A DNA stretch of 64,000 bases from Aeromicrobium phragmitis (GTDB lineage: Bacteria; Actinomycetota; Actinomycetes; Propionibacteriales; Nocardioidaceae), in contig NZ_RDBF01000012.1 of the NCBI RefSeq assembly GCF_003674095.1, forward strand, positions 1-64,000. The letters run 5' to 3'. Shown piece after piece: positions 1-8,024 of the stretch. Position 1 is the stretch's first letter, and each line of letters begins with the position of its first letter. Position numbers and translations under genes: made by a program. A model generated the notes under the pieces. The model had not been told where the DNA came from, did not search any database, and was given only the letters and a program-made list of their open reading frames with translations.

Positions 1-271
1 ACACGGCCGGCAGGTCATCGCGCGCGGTTTCAGCCTCATGCAGGCGGGCGGCCAGCTGATGCTCACTCCACCCGTTCGCCTGAGCGATCACCGACCGCAC
101 CGCCGCGACCTCAAGCTCCCGCGCCCGCGGTTCGAGCTCCCGCTCAATCCGAGCAGTTTCGGCGTCGAGGTATTCCAGCATGCCCGACCAGCGGCGGTAC
201 TCCGCGAGAGCGTTCGCGTGCCGCAAGTCGGCCAGGAAACCGACCCGGACGTCAGAGCTGCTCTCGATCAT
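1..271 (-). CDS. DUF222 / 13E12-type protein, N-terminal part (cut by window edge)
   Basis: Reading the minus strand from an ATG at 269-271 gives an open frame of 90 codons that runs off the left edge. It begins MIESSSDVRVGF and contains the helical stretch LEYLDAETARIERELEPR followed by AQANGWSEHQLAARL. This resembles the start of DUF222 proteins (the 13E12 repeat family), which usually end in an HNH nuclease domain; that domain would lie outside the window. Such genes are multicopy in many actinomycetes. It sits directly beside a cluster of dispersed repeats. The family call rests on the N-terminal pattern only. Confidence 0.6.
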   Translation of the reverse strand, partial: MIESSSDVRVGFLADLRHANALAEYRRWSGMLEYLDAETARIERELEPRARELEVAAVRSVIAQANGWSEHQLAARLHEAETARDDLPAV

Positions 272-325
272 GTTTCCAACCTAGAGAAGGCCACCGACAC
301 TCCCACGACCTTGTTCACAACCCCC

Positions 326-678
326 ACGTGGTCTCGATACACGGCTCGCAGAGCTCGCCGCTACTCGACCACCTACCCCGGCCATAGGTGGTCGAGTAGG
401 AGGTCGCTCAGCGACCGACGTATCGAGACCACGTCACGTGAGATGTGGTCTCGATACGCTCCCTCGTTCCTCGGTCGCTACTCGACCACCTATGCGGGCG
501 TGCTTCGTCACTCGGTTGCTACTTGACCACCTACAACTTAGGTAGGTGGTCGAGTAGGAGGTCGCTCAGCGACCGACGTATCGAGACCACGTTTCGTTAC
601 CTGGTCTCGATACGCGGCTCGCAGAGCTCGCTGCTACTCGACCACCTACATGGGAGCTCGCTGCTACTCGGCTACCTA
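326..678. repeat. Cluster of dispersed palindromic (REP-like) repeats
   Basis: This gene-free stretch holds at least four copies or half copies of a repeat with ends GGTGGTCGAGTAG and CGTATCGAGACCAC in both orientations. Two copies carry the perfect core palindrome GGTCGCTCAGCGACC. Other copies replace the core with variants such as CGGCTCGCAGAGCTCGC. Short open frames across it are products of the repeats and not genes. Related clusters lie at 30620-30782, 40552-41030 and 47839-48543. Confidence 0.9.
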
Positions 679-690
679 GCCCCGGGAATG

Positions 691-724
691 GTGAAGGCCC
701 CGCACTGTTGTGCGGGGCCTTCAC
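691..724 (-). terminator. Terminator hairpin after etfD
   Basis: A perfect 14-bp stem (GTGAAGGCCCCGCA pairing with TGCGGGGCCTTCAC) with a 6-base loop CTGTTG lies 10 bases beyond the stop of etfD. The stem is strong and GC-rich but has no clear U tract, as is common in actinomycetes. Confidence 0.8.
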
Positions 725-733
725 GTCTCCGGC

Positions 734-3565
734 TCAGGACTTCTTGTCGTCGTCCTCGATCGCGTCGAGCTCTTCGTTGCGCTCTGCGGTCTCGTGGTCG
801 GCGTGCGGATCGCCCTCGTAAAGCTCCTCGGCGGGGGCGTCGTCGTTGTCCTTGGTCGCGGGAATCTCCGGACGATCGTCCTCGGCGTTGATGACCTCGC
901 CCTGAGGGTCGGTCGCGTCGCCGAACTCCGGAGCCGTCTGCTGCGGCGCCGGCTCCTCGTCCAACTTGGTCTCCGGCTCCGGCTCCGCCGTCGTCTCGGC
1001 GTCAGCGTCGCCCTCGTTCTCGGACTTCTCCTCGGCAACCTCGTCGGCCGAGACGACCTCGCCCTCGCCGGCCTCCTCGACCGTCTCGGTGCGACCGCCG
1101 TGGCCCTTGCCCTCGTCGTCGACAGCGATGTTGCTCTCCGCCGCGATCTCCACGTCCTCCTCGCGGCTGTGCGAGATCGGCTCGTTGAGGTCGGCCTTGT
1201 CGCCCTCGTCCGACTCGCCGGTCACGGTCGCCTTGGCGCCCGCGCCCATCTCCTCGGTGTCGGAGAGCGTCGCGTCGTCGGCGCGGTCCTCAGCGTCGGG
1301 CTCGGCCTCGGTGGCCTTGTCCTCGTCGCCGCCGGTCGCGGCGGCAGCCGTGGCCGCCTCGGCCTCGGTCACCACGGCCTCGGACTCCTCGGCGGTGGGT
1401 TCGCGCTTGACCGATGCGAGGAGCATCTGTGCGACGTCGAGCACCTCGACCTCGACTCGCGCCTCGCCCGCGGCCTGCTTGGCGGTGAGGCCGTCGGACA
1501 GCATCACGCGGCAGAACGGGCAGCCGACGGCGATCTGGTCGGCACCGGTCGCGATGGCCTCCTCGGTGCGGTTGATGTTGATTCGGGACCCGAGGGTCTC
1601 CTCCATCCACATCCGCGCGCCACCGGCGCCACAGCAGAACGACGTCTCGCTGTTGCGCGGCATCTCGGCGTACGTCGAACCGGGGATCGCGCCGAGCAGC
1701 TCGCGCGGGGGCTCGTACACCTGGTTGTGGCGGCCGAGGAAGCACGGGTCGTGGTAGGTGATGGTGTTCTGCGCCTCGCCCTTGGCCGGCGGGACCGGCT
1801 TGAGCTTGCCTTCGCGCACGAGGCGGTTGAGCAGCTGCGTGTGGTGCACGACCTCGAGCTCGACCCCGAACTCGGCGTACTCGTTCTTGAGGGTGTTGAA
1901 GCAGTGGGCGCAGGTGGAGACGACCTTCTTGGCCTTGGTCTCCTTGAACACCTCGGCGTTCTCCATCGCCAGCTGCATGAACACGATCTCGTTGCCGGCG
2001 CGGCGAGCCGGATCGCCCGAGCACGTCTCGCCGTCACCGAGGACGGCGAAGTCGACGCCGGCGATGTTCAGCAGCTCCGCGACGGCCTGCGTGGTCTTCT
2101 TGGCGCGGTCCTCGAACGCGCCGGCGCAACCGACCCAGAACAGCCAGTCGACCTCATCGAGGCTCTCCACATCGGTGCCGACCTGCTTGACCTCGAAGTC
2201 GAGGTCCTTGGCCCAGTCCATGCGGTTCTTGGGGTTCATGCCCCACGGGTTCCCCTTGCGTTCGAGGCCCTTGAAGATGTTGTTGAGCTCGGCGGGGAAG
2301 TTGGACTCCACGAGCACCTGGTAGCGGCGCATGTTGTCGATGTGGTCGACGTGCTCGATGTCGACGGGGCACTGCTGCACGCAGGCGCCGCAGTTGGTGC
2401 ACGACCAGAGAACGTCGGGATCGATGACGCCGAAGAGCTCCTCGCTCCCGACGAGCGGACGCTCGAGCTCACGCTGCTGAACCTCGGTGAGGGTATCGCC
2501 GTCCTGCTCCAGCAGCGGGATCTTGGCGTAGGCGTGCTCGCGCAGGCCCATGACGAGGAGTTTGGGGCTGAGCGGCTTCTCGGTGTTCCAGGCGGGGCAC
2601 TGGCTCTGACAGCGACCGCACTCGGTGCACGTGGTGAAGTCGAGGATGCCCTTCCAGGTGAAGTCCTCGACCTTGCCGACGCCGAGCTTCTCGAAGTCCT
2701 CCTCCTCGAGGTCCTCCATCTTCTCCATCGACAGCTGCTCGCCGTTCAGGTACAGCGGGACGAGGCCGCCGAGGGCGACGTTGCCGTCGGACTCACGCTT
2801 GAAGTAGATGTTGAACCAGGCGGTGAAGCGGTGCCACGCGACGCCCATCGTGATGTTGCGGGCCAGGACCCCGAGCCAGACCATCGCCATGAGGATCTTG
2901 GCCAGCGCCACGACCACGATCACGTTCTCGGCGCCCGTGGCGGACAGGCCACCGAACAGGGTCTCGCCGATCCAGCCGGTGAGCGGGAAGTGCGCGAAGT
3001 TGGCGTCCGTGGAGCCTTCGGCCTGCAGCAGGCGGTACTCCGAGGCGCGGATGATGACGCCGGCGAGGCCCTCGCCGAGGATGATCAGCTCGACGAAGTA
3101 GGCCTGCCAGAAGGTCGACCCGAAGAAGCGGCTCTGGCGGGCGAGGCGCTTCGGGTGATGCTTCTGGCGGTAGACGATCAGGTAGACGATGCCGAGGACG
3201 GTGAGCCACGACAGCGCTTCGGTGAGCCAGACGAACGGGTACCAGGTGCCGATGATGGGCAGCATGAAGTGCGGGTCCCACACCTGGAAGTAGCCGGTCA
3301 GCACGGCCGTGCTCAAGTAGATGAAGCCGGCGAACACCAACCAGTGCATGATGCCGACCCAGGTCCACTGCAGCATGCGCGTGTGGCCGACGGTCTCCTT
3401 GAGCATCGTGGCCATGCGCTTGCCGGGCTGATCGGTGCGGTTGACGGCGGGCTGGCCGGCCTTCATGACGCGCAACATTCTGCTGACGCCGACGACGGCC
3501 AGGTAAACCGCGACTGCGGTGACGGCGAGCGAGATCACTCCCGCGACGATCGAGACCGTGCTCAT
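734..3565 (-). CDS. etfD: Membrane-bound (Fe-S) oxidoreductase, EtfD-like
   Basis: The protein has 943 residues from the ATG at 3563-3565, which has GGAGG five bases upstream; an upstream in-frame ATG lacks such a site. The N-terminal ~250 residues hold several membrane helices. Around residues 310-400 are two ferredoxin-type clusters, CTECGRCQSQCP and CTNCGACVQQCP. Then come two cysteine-rich CCG domains (VGCAGAF, CAHCFNT, DPCFLGRHN, CCGAGG). From about residue 718 to the end the chain is very acidic and low in complexity. The order matches mycobacterial Rv0338c/EtfD, which takes electrons from electron-transfer flavoprotein in fatty-acid beta-oxidation and passes them to the membrane quinone pool. 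No etf genes are in this window. The exact electron donor is inferred from the family. Confidence 0.85.
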   Translation of the reverse strand: MSTVSIVAGVISLAVTAVAVYLAVVGVSRMLRVMKAGQPAVNRTDQPGKRMATMLKETVGHTRMLQWTWVGIMHWLVFAGFIYLSTAVLTGYFQVWDPHFMLPIIGTWYPFVWLTEALSWLTVLGIVYLIVYRQKHHPKRLARQSRFFGSTFWQAYFVELIILGEGLAGVIIRASEYRLLQAEGSTDANFAHFPLTGWIGETLFGGLSATGAENVIVVVALAKILMAMVWLGVLARNITMGVAWHRFTAWFNIYFKRESDGNVALGGLVPLYLNGEQLSMEKMEDLEEEDFEKLGVGKVEDFTWKGILDFTTCTECGRCQSQCPAWNTEKPLSPKLLVMGLREHAYAKIPLLEQDGDTLTEVQQRELERPLVGSEELFGVIDPDVLWSCTNCGACVQQCPVDIEHVDHIDNMRRYQVLVESNFPAELNNIFKGLERKGNPWGMNPKNRMDWAKDLDFEVKQVGTDVESLDEVDWLFWVGCAGAFEDRAKKTTQAVAELLNIAGVDFAVLGDGETCSGDPARRAGNEIVFMQLAMENAEVFKETKAKKVVSTCAHCFNTLKNEYAEFGVELEVVHHTQLLNRLVREGKLKPVPPAKGEAQNTITYHDPCFLGRHNQVYEPPRELLGAIPGSTYAEMPRNSETSFCCGAGGARMWMEETLGSRININRTEEAIATGADQIAVGCPFCRVMLSDGLTAKQAAGEARVEVEVLDVAQMLLASVKREPTAEESEAVVTEAEAATAAAATGGDEDKATEAEPDAEDRADDATLSDTEEMGAGAKATVTGESDEGDKADLNEPISHSREEDVEIAAESNIAVDDEGKGHGGRTETVEEAGEGEVVSADEVAEEKSENEGDADAETTAEPEPETKLDEEPAPQQTAPEFGDATDPQGEVINAEDDRPEIPATKDNDDAPAEELYEGDPHADHETAERNEELDAIEDDDKKS

Positions 3566-3674
3566 GGGATCCTCCGGATCGGACCGTACAGGTGGTGCTG
3601 AGACTAGTCGCCCGAATGCGGCCCAGTTCACTAAGGCATGCCATACCGGGTGAGTTCGTTCACGCGCTGGTCAT

Positions 3675-3690
3675 GTTACCCGGGGGTAAC
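3675..3690. promoter_or_regulatory. Palindrome upstream of etfD, candidate operator
   Basis: GTTACCCGGGGGTAAC has 7-bp arms (GTTACCC / GGGTAAC) and lies 110 bases upstream of the etfD start, in the gap between etfD and the metallo-hydrolase gene. It looks like a repressor site, but no regulator gene is adjacent and the function is inferred. Confidence 0.4.
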
Positions 3691-3762
3691 GAGCGCGCCA
3701 GTCTCGGGCACCTCATGCATGGGGCTGCCCGCACCGGCCGGCACGAGCCGGACGACGGATGC

Positions 3763-4614
3763 TCAGGTGGCGCCCGCGTCGAGGACCGCCCACGAGCCCA
3801 GGGCCGACGGTGCGAGAACGGACTCGATTCCTGCCTCCCAGAAGGCGGTGCGGGTCGCGTCTGCGCCGTCGCAGAAGTGCTCCCACCCTTCTTGGTGGGC
3901 CACGACGACCCGCGATGCGCCGAGGATCTCTGCGGCAGCCGCAGCGCGAGCGGCGGTGAGGGTCAACGGCCTTCCCTCGAATTTCGCTGCGACCCGCGCA
4001 CCTCCCGCGTTGAGCACGGCAACATCGACGTGCCCGGCGTGGTCGCTCACCTCTCGCACGACCGCGAGCGACGCGTTGTCACCAGCCACGTAGACCACCG
4101 GCCCGGCGGGAGGTTCGATCAGGAACCCGGTGACGTCGCAGTTCACGACGCCGCTCGGGTCCGCGCCGTCCGCCGGACCGTGGACCGCCGGGGTCGCGGT
4201 GATGCGCACTCCCGAGTGGTGGGTCACGCGTTCCCAGGGGCGCAGCCCCCGCGCCTGCGGACCGAGTTCCGGGGCCGACGTCGGCGTGGAGAGCACGAGT
4301 GGTGCGGCACGGGCGTAGGCCCGTCCTCGGGCGTCCAGGTTGTCCGCGTGCTGGTCGTGACTGACCAGCACGACGTCGACCGGGCCGAGTTCATCGGGTT
4401 CGACGGCGGTTCCGGCGGTCTTGGCGAGGTAGCCGTAGGCGCCGGGCGGGTCGAAGGTGGGGTCCACGACGAGCCGAAGACCGTGAAGATCGATCACGGT
4501 CGTCGGCCCGCCGAGCACGGCGATCCCGAAGGGCACCCGCGTCGGGCCCACCCGCACCGACGACGGCGGGGTAGGCTCGCCGCGATCTCCCGAAGGACGT
4601 CGCGGGAGCGTCAT
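3763..4614 (-). CDS. MBL-fold metallo-hydrolase
   Basis: This 283-residue protein has the metallo-beta-lactamase fold layout of the UlaG-like group: the strand VIDLHGLRLVVDPTFD, then VDVVLVSHDQHADNLD, a later VYVAGDN, and VVVAHQEGWEHF near the C-terminus. The first metal motif reads HDQHAD, so the second ligand of a canonical HxHxD is replaced by Gln; the following His and Asp remain. It ends in the gap before etfD and starts 13 bases after the stop of the MFS gene, so it may be transcribed with the nitrilase operon. Its substrate cannot be told. Confidence 0.75.
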   Translation of the reverse strand: MTLPRRPSGDRGEPTPPSSVRVGPTRVPFGIAVLGGPTTVIDLHGLRLVVDPTFDPPGAYGYLAKTAGTAVEPDELGPVDVVLVSHDQHADNLDARGRAYARAAPLVLSTPTSAPELGPQARGLRPWERVTHHSGVRITATPAVHGPADGADPSGVVNCDVTGFLIEPPAGPVVYVAGDNASLAVVREVSDHAGHVDVAVLNAGGARVAAKFEGRPLTLTAARAAAAAEILGASRVVVAHQEGWEHFCDGADATRTAFWEAGIESVLAPSALGSWAVLDAGAT

Positions 4615-4627
4615 GACCAGGACCGGC

Positions 4628-5995
4628 TCATTCGATGTCCTCCAGATCGACGTGTCGTCGGTCTGCCGCGAGGTAGCCGCCGAGGGCGATCAGCGCGCCA
4701 CCGAGGACGATGAGGACGACGGGGGTGTAGGCGTAGTCCATGACGTTGCCGAGCCACGCCATGTAGTAGGCGTAGCACGCCGGAATGATGCTGGGCAGCG
4801 CATAGGCGACGCCGTAGCCGGAGGCCCGGATCTCGGTGGGGAACAACTCCATCAAGAAGGCCGTGATCAGCGCCCAGATCATCAAGCCCGGCAGGATCAC
4901 GAGGATGCCGAGAGCGAACAGCAGCGCTCCGTTGTCACGGTTGCTGACGGCGAGGGCGAAGGCCGAGGAGCCGACGACCGCGGAGGTCAGCCCGATCCCC
5001 ATGATCACCTGCCGGCGGCCGAAACGCTGCCCGAGCGCGCCCATCACCGGGAAGAGCGAGGCGCCGACGAGCGCTACCACCAGGATCGTGGCGTTGATGT
5101 TGCCGTCGCCGACTCCGAGGCCACGGAAGTGGTTGGCGAAGACGCCGACGGTGCTGTTCATCGTGAGCCACGCTCCGGTCACCGCGACGAAGGACACGGC
5201 CATGACCCGGAGGTGTCGGCGGGAGAACAGCTCACGCAGAGGGTTTCCGGCCGGCTTCGATGCCTTGGTCCAGATCTCCGACTCCGGAACCGAGAACAGG
5301 TAGTAGAGGAACAGGGCCGAGCACAGCAGGAAGCCGAGGAGGAACGGGATGCGCCATCCCCACACGGCGTAGGCCGAGTCGGCGTCCCCTGTGGGCAGGA
5401 CCGACATCGTGGCCAAGGTGACCAGCGTGATGAACGCCAGCGCGAGCGGGAATCCGGTGTTGATCAAGGAGCCGGCGACTCCGCGGCGATGGGCGGGCGT
5501 GTACTCCATCGCGAGCGGGTTCGCTCCCGTGTACTCCCCGCCGAGGAAGATCCCGTCGAGCAGTCGCAGGACGACCAGGATGGCGAGAGCGCCGACGCCT
5601 AGGGTCGAGTAGCCCGGGAGCACCACCATGGCGCCCGTGCAGATGGCTGAGCCGGCGGCGGCGATGAGCGTGATCCTGCGGCGGCCGACCCGGTCGCCGA
5701 GCGGGCCGAAGAGTAGCGACCCGAGGGGGCGTCCGATGATCGAGGCCACGAAGATCAGTGAGAAGAAGATCGCCGTGTCGGCGGTCGACGTCTCCGGCGG
5801 CATGAAGTAGGCCATCGCCGGTGCGAGGACGATGACCGGCAGGTAGACGTCGTACATATCGACGAAGAACCCGAAGACGGCGGCGCCGAGGGCGCGCCGG
5901 CCCTTCGCTCGAAACTCGGCAGACTCGCGATCGGGGGCGCCCGGTGGATCGGGCTCGAGGGGTTCGGTGCCGAGGTTCGAGGCGATGCTGCTCAT
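4628..5995 (-). CDS. MFS transporter, metabolite:H+ symporter (MHS) type
   Basis: The protein has 455 residues with about twelve hydrophobic helices. Family marks are the MDMYD-like first helix (FFVDMYDVYLP), the loop GPLGDRVGRRR between helices 2 and 3 and the related GQRFGRRQ in the second half, and FPTEIRASGYG. MHS members import organic acids and other small metabolites with protons. The ATG overlaps the stop of the nitrilase gene by 4 bases, so uptake of a nitrile, amide or the derived acid is a reasonable inference. Confidence 0.85.
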   Translation of the reverse strand: MSSIASNLGTEPLEPDPPGAPDRESAEFRAKGRRALGAAVFGFFVDMYDVYLPVIVLAPAMAYFMPPETSTADTAIFFSLIFVASIIGRPLGSLLFGPLGDRVGRRRITLIAAAGSAICTGAMVVLPGYSTLGVGALAILVVLRLLDGIFLGGEYTGANPLAMEYTPAHRRGVAGSLINTGFPLALAFITLVTLATMSVLPTGDADSAYAVWGWRIPFLLGFLLCSALFLYYLFSVPESEIWTKASKPAGNPLRELFSRRHLRVMAVSFVAVTGAWLTMNSTVGVFANHFRGLGVGDGNINATILVVALVGASLFPVMGALGQRFGRRQVIMGIGLTSAVVGSSAFALAVSNRDNGALLFALGILVILPGLMIWALITAFLMELFPTEIRASGYGVAYALPSIIPACYAYYMAWLGNVMDYAYTPVVLIVLGGALIALGGYLAADRRHVDLEDIE

Positions 5996-7065
5996 TCGGC
6001 ACCTCCGAGGACGATGCGGCGGGCGGTCGGATCCGTTGGGGTGGGCGCCTGAGCGTTCTCCTCGGAAGCGGCACCGCCGTCGTAGGTGCGGATCGGCCGG
6101 TGGCGTTCGGTGTTCACCTCGAGGCGGAAGATGTCCATGCGGTTATAGGTGCCGACGACGTCGTGGGCCTGCTTCGGGACGATCCGGGTGCGGGTGTCGA
6201 TGTCCGCGTAGAGGATGCCCTCATCCTCCACCAGCGGTCCGGCGATCGGGTGCCCCACGGGATCGAGGATCATCGAGGCACACGGGTGAGCGCGAAAGGC
6301 CTTCTCGATGTCCGGATCGCCCTTCGCCACGAGATCGATCATGGCGTCATCCAGGCTCGTCGCGGCGACGATGTTGTAGACCTTCGCCTCGAAGCTGTGC
6401 GCGGCCGAGCGGAGGCGGATGCTCTCGGTGAGGTCGTAATCGCCGCGGTCCGAGGAAGCGTCGAACGGCCAGGCCGGCGGGTACGTGGCGATGTGGACCT
6501 CCTCGCCCTGGGCCATCACCGCGAATCGCGCGAGCGGGTTGGTGTTCTCGCCGCAGATCAGAGCGGCGACCCGCGCTCCGTCGAGGTCGACTGGCGTCAG
6601 GTCGTGCCCGTCGCCGTGCGACCAGGCCAGCCGCTCGCTCCAGGTGGCGACCAGCTTGCGGCGGTGGTTGACCAGCATCCCGTCGCTGTTGAACATCAGG
6701 TTGGCGTTCCAGACGGTGCCGACGGAGACGGGGCTGACCTCGTTGACTCCCACCGAGAGGTTCACGCCGTGCCGGCGGGCGATGGCGCCGAGCCGCTCGG
6801 TCTCGGGGCCGGGAACCTCGATGGCGGACTCGACGAGACGCACCTGGAAGTCGTGCTGCTCACGTGGCGGCAACACGTTGTTCCAGACCGGGAAGCCCGA
6901 GACGAACGTCTCGCCGAACGCGACGAGCTGAGCCCCGTTTCCTGCGGCTTCGGCGACGAGCCCCTCGAGTTTGGTGATCGTCGCATCGGTGTCGAAGGGG
7001 ACGGGGGCAGCCTGGACGGCGGCCACCCGCAGTTGGGTGAACTGATTGACGGGTCTGTTGCCCAT
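5992..7065 (-). CDS. Nitrilase (aliphatic/aromatic nitrile hydrolase family)
   Basis: The start chosen is the ATG at 7063-7065, preceded by AGGAGA at proper spacing, giving 357 residues, the normal nitrilase length. The catalytic triad is visible: Glu52 in FGETFVSGFP, Lys137 in HRRKL and Cys171 in LICGENTNPLAR. The CGENTNPLAR signature is typical of true nitrilases, which convert a nitrile to a carboxylic acid and ammonia, as opposed to amidases. It is the first gene of a minus-strand operon with the MHS transporter and is divergent from a TrmB-like regulator; a strong palindrome lies 28 bases upstream. Confidence 0.9.
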   Translation of the reverse strand: MGNRPVNQFTQLRVAAVQAAPVPFDTDATITKLEGLVAEAAGNGAQLVAFGETFVSGFPVWNNVLPPREQHDFQVRLVESAIEVPGPETERLGAIARRHGVNLSVGVNEVSPVSVGTVWNANLMFNSDGMLVNHRRKLVATWSERLAWSHGDGHDLTPVDLDGARVAALICGENTNPLARFAVMAQGEEVHIATYPPAWPFDASSDRGDYDLTESIRLRSAAHSFEAKVYNIVAATSLDDAMIDLVAKGDPDIEKAFRAHPCASMILDPVGHPIAGPLVEDEGILYADIDTRTRIVPKQAHDVVGTYNRMDIFRLEVNTERHRPIRTYDGGAASEENAQAPTPTDPTARRIVLGGAE

Positions 7066-7092
7066 GAGAGTCTCCTGGGAACGTGGGCGCGG

Positions 7093-7114
7093 GTTGTCGA
7101 AGATTTTCGACAAC
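7093..7114. promoter_or_regulatory. Operator-like palindrome in front of the nitrilase operon
   Basis: Perfect 9-bp inverted repeat GTTGTCGAA / TTCGACAAC separated by 4 bases. It ends 28 bases upstream of the nitrilase start. A second, similar site lies in front of the divergent regulator gene, which suggests that this regulator binds both. Confidence 0.65.
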
Positions 7115-7203
7115 ACTCCTCGATGGGCCGAGGAGTTGCGGTACCCTACGACGACGAGATCCAGGTCACAAGGGTCTCCTGGTAACAATCGCGTTCCGGT
7201 CCT

Positions 7204-7223
7204 GTGTCGGAATGTTTCGACAC
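7204..7223. promoter_or_regulatory. Second TGTCGAA-type palindrome, in front of the TrmB-like regulator
   Basis: GTGTCGGAAT followed by GTTTCGACAC forms an inverted repeat of 10-base half-sites with two mismatched pairs. It shares the TGTCG(A/G)A half-site with the palindrome at 7093-7114 and sits 21 bases upstream of the regulator's ATG, which suggests autoregulation. Confidence 0.55.
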
Positions 7224-7244
7224 TGTGCGGAAGGAAAAGCCAGC

Positions 7245-8003
7245 ATGTGGGAAGAACTCGTTCGTGCCGGGCTGGACCCCAAGGAGGCGCGGCTCTACCT
7301 TGCGGTGCTGGAAGCCCAGCGATGCACGGTGGCCGAGGCGGCGACTCTGGCGGACGTCACGCGCACCAATGCCTACGACATCGCTCGAAAGCTGGTCAAT
7401 CGCGGGCTGCTGAGCCTGACCGAGGTCGGGGCGAGTGGCAAAGCGGGCGCTCGTGGGCGGGCCGTCCTCACGGCGAACGATCCGGGTCATCTACTCGATG
7501 AATGGACGTACCGCAAGAACCTGCTCGACGATCTCGTGCCGCGGCTGAGAGCGTTGCGCGGTGACGGTCAACACCAGCCGCGGGTCAGGTTCATGGCCGG
7601 GGAAGCCGGCATTCGCGCGGCGCTCTTCGAGACCTTGTCCTGGCCGAGTCCGCTGCGTGGCATCTTGTCGATGAAAGACCTCCTGACGGTTCCCGGCTCG
7701 TCCGCGATGCGCGAGTACATCGAAGGGCGCAGAGAACGGAACCTGTTCCTGCGCGTCGTCCGGTCGCCTGAGCGCGACTACCCGTCCGGGTGGCCCACCG
7801 ACGCGGAGGATCTTCGCGAGACGCGCTACGCACCCGAGAGTCACATCTTCACCATGACGATGATCGTCGGGCCGCACGCCGTCGCGGTGTTGTCGTCGCG
7901 ACGCGAGAACTTCGCGATGATGATCGAGAGCGCCGAGTACGCGGAGACTCAAGCGCATCTGTTCGAGGTGCTGTGGCAGGTGAGCCAGGTGGAGACGCGC
8001 TGA
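7245..8003 (+). CDS. TrmB-like transcriptional regulator
   Basis: The ATG at 7245 follows a GGAAGGA motif and gives 252 residues; the longer upstream frame runs through the two palindromes and is unlikely to be translated. Residues 1-60 form a winged helix-turn-helix (LDPKEARLYLAVLEAQRC, then VAEAATLADVTRTNAYDI) of the TrmB type. The C-terminal part resembles the ligand-sensing domain of this family (MAGEAGIRAALFE, FTMTMIVGPHAVAVLSS). It is divergent from the nitrilase-transporter operon, so control of nitrile use is likely but inferred. Confidence 0.8.
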   Translation: MWEELVRAGLDPKEARLYLAVLEAQRCTVAEAATLADVTRTNAYDIARKLVNRGLLSLTEVGASGKAGARGRAVLTANDPGHLLDEWTYRKNLLDDLVPRLRALRGDGQHQPRVRFMAGEAGIRAALFETLSWPSPLRGILSMKDLLTVPGSSAMREYIEGRRERNLFLRVVRSPERDYPSGWPTDAEDLRETRYAPESHIFTMTMIVGPHAVAVLSSRRENFAMMIESAEYAETQAHLFEVLWQVSQVETR

Positions 8004-8024
8004 GGGTGCCCGTCCTCGCGGACG

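Noticed and set aside
38-891. Plus-strand frames of 162 and 148 codons over the first repeat cluster
   Set aside because: They repeat STTYPGHRWSSRRSLSDRRIETT-like segments that are translations of the dispersed repeat, and they have no ribosome site.
734-3601. Very long open frames antisense to etfD and to many other genes (for example opposite typA, ppk, pstS, BCCT)
   Set aside because: They arise from high third-position GC. Their translations are rich in Arg, Ala, Val or His-Arg with no domain, and the opposite strand encodes well-recognised proteins.
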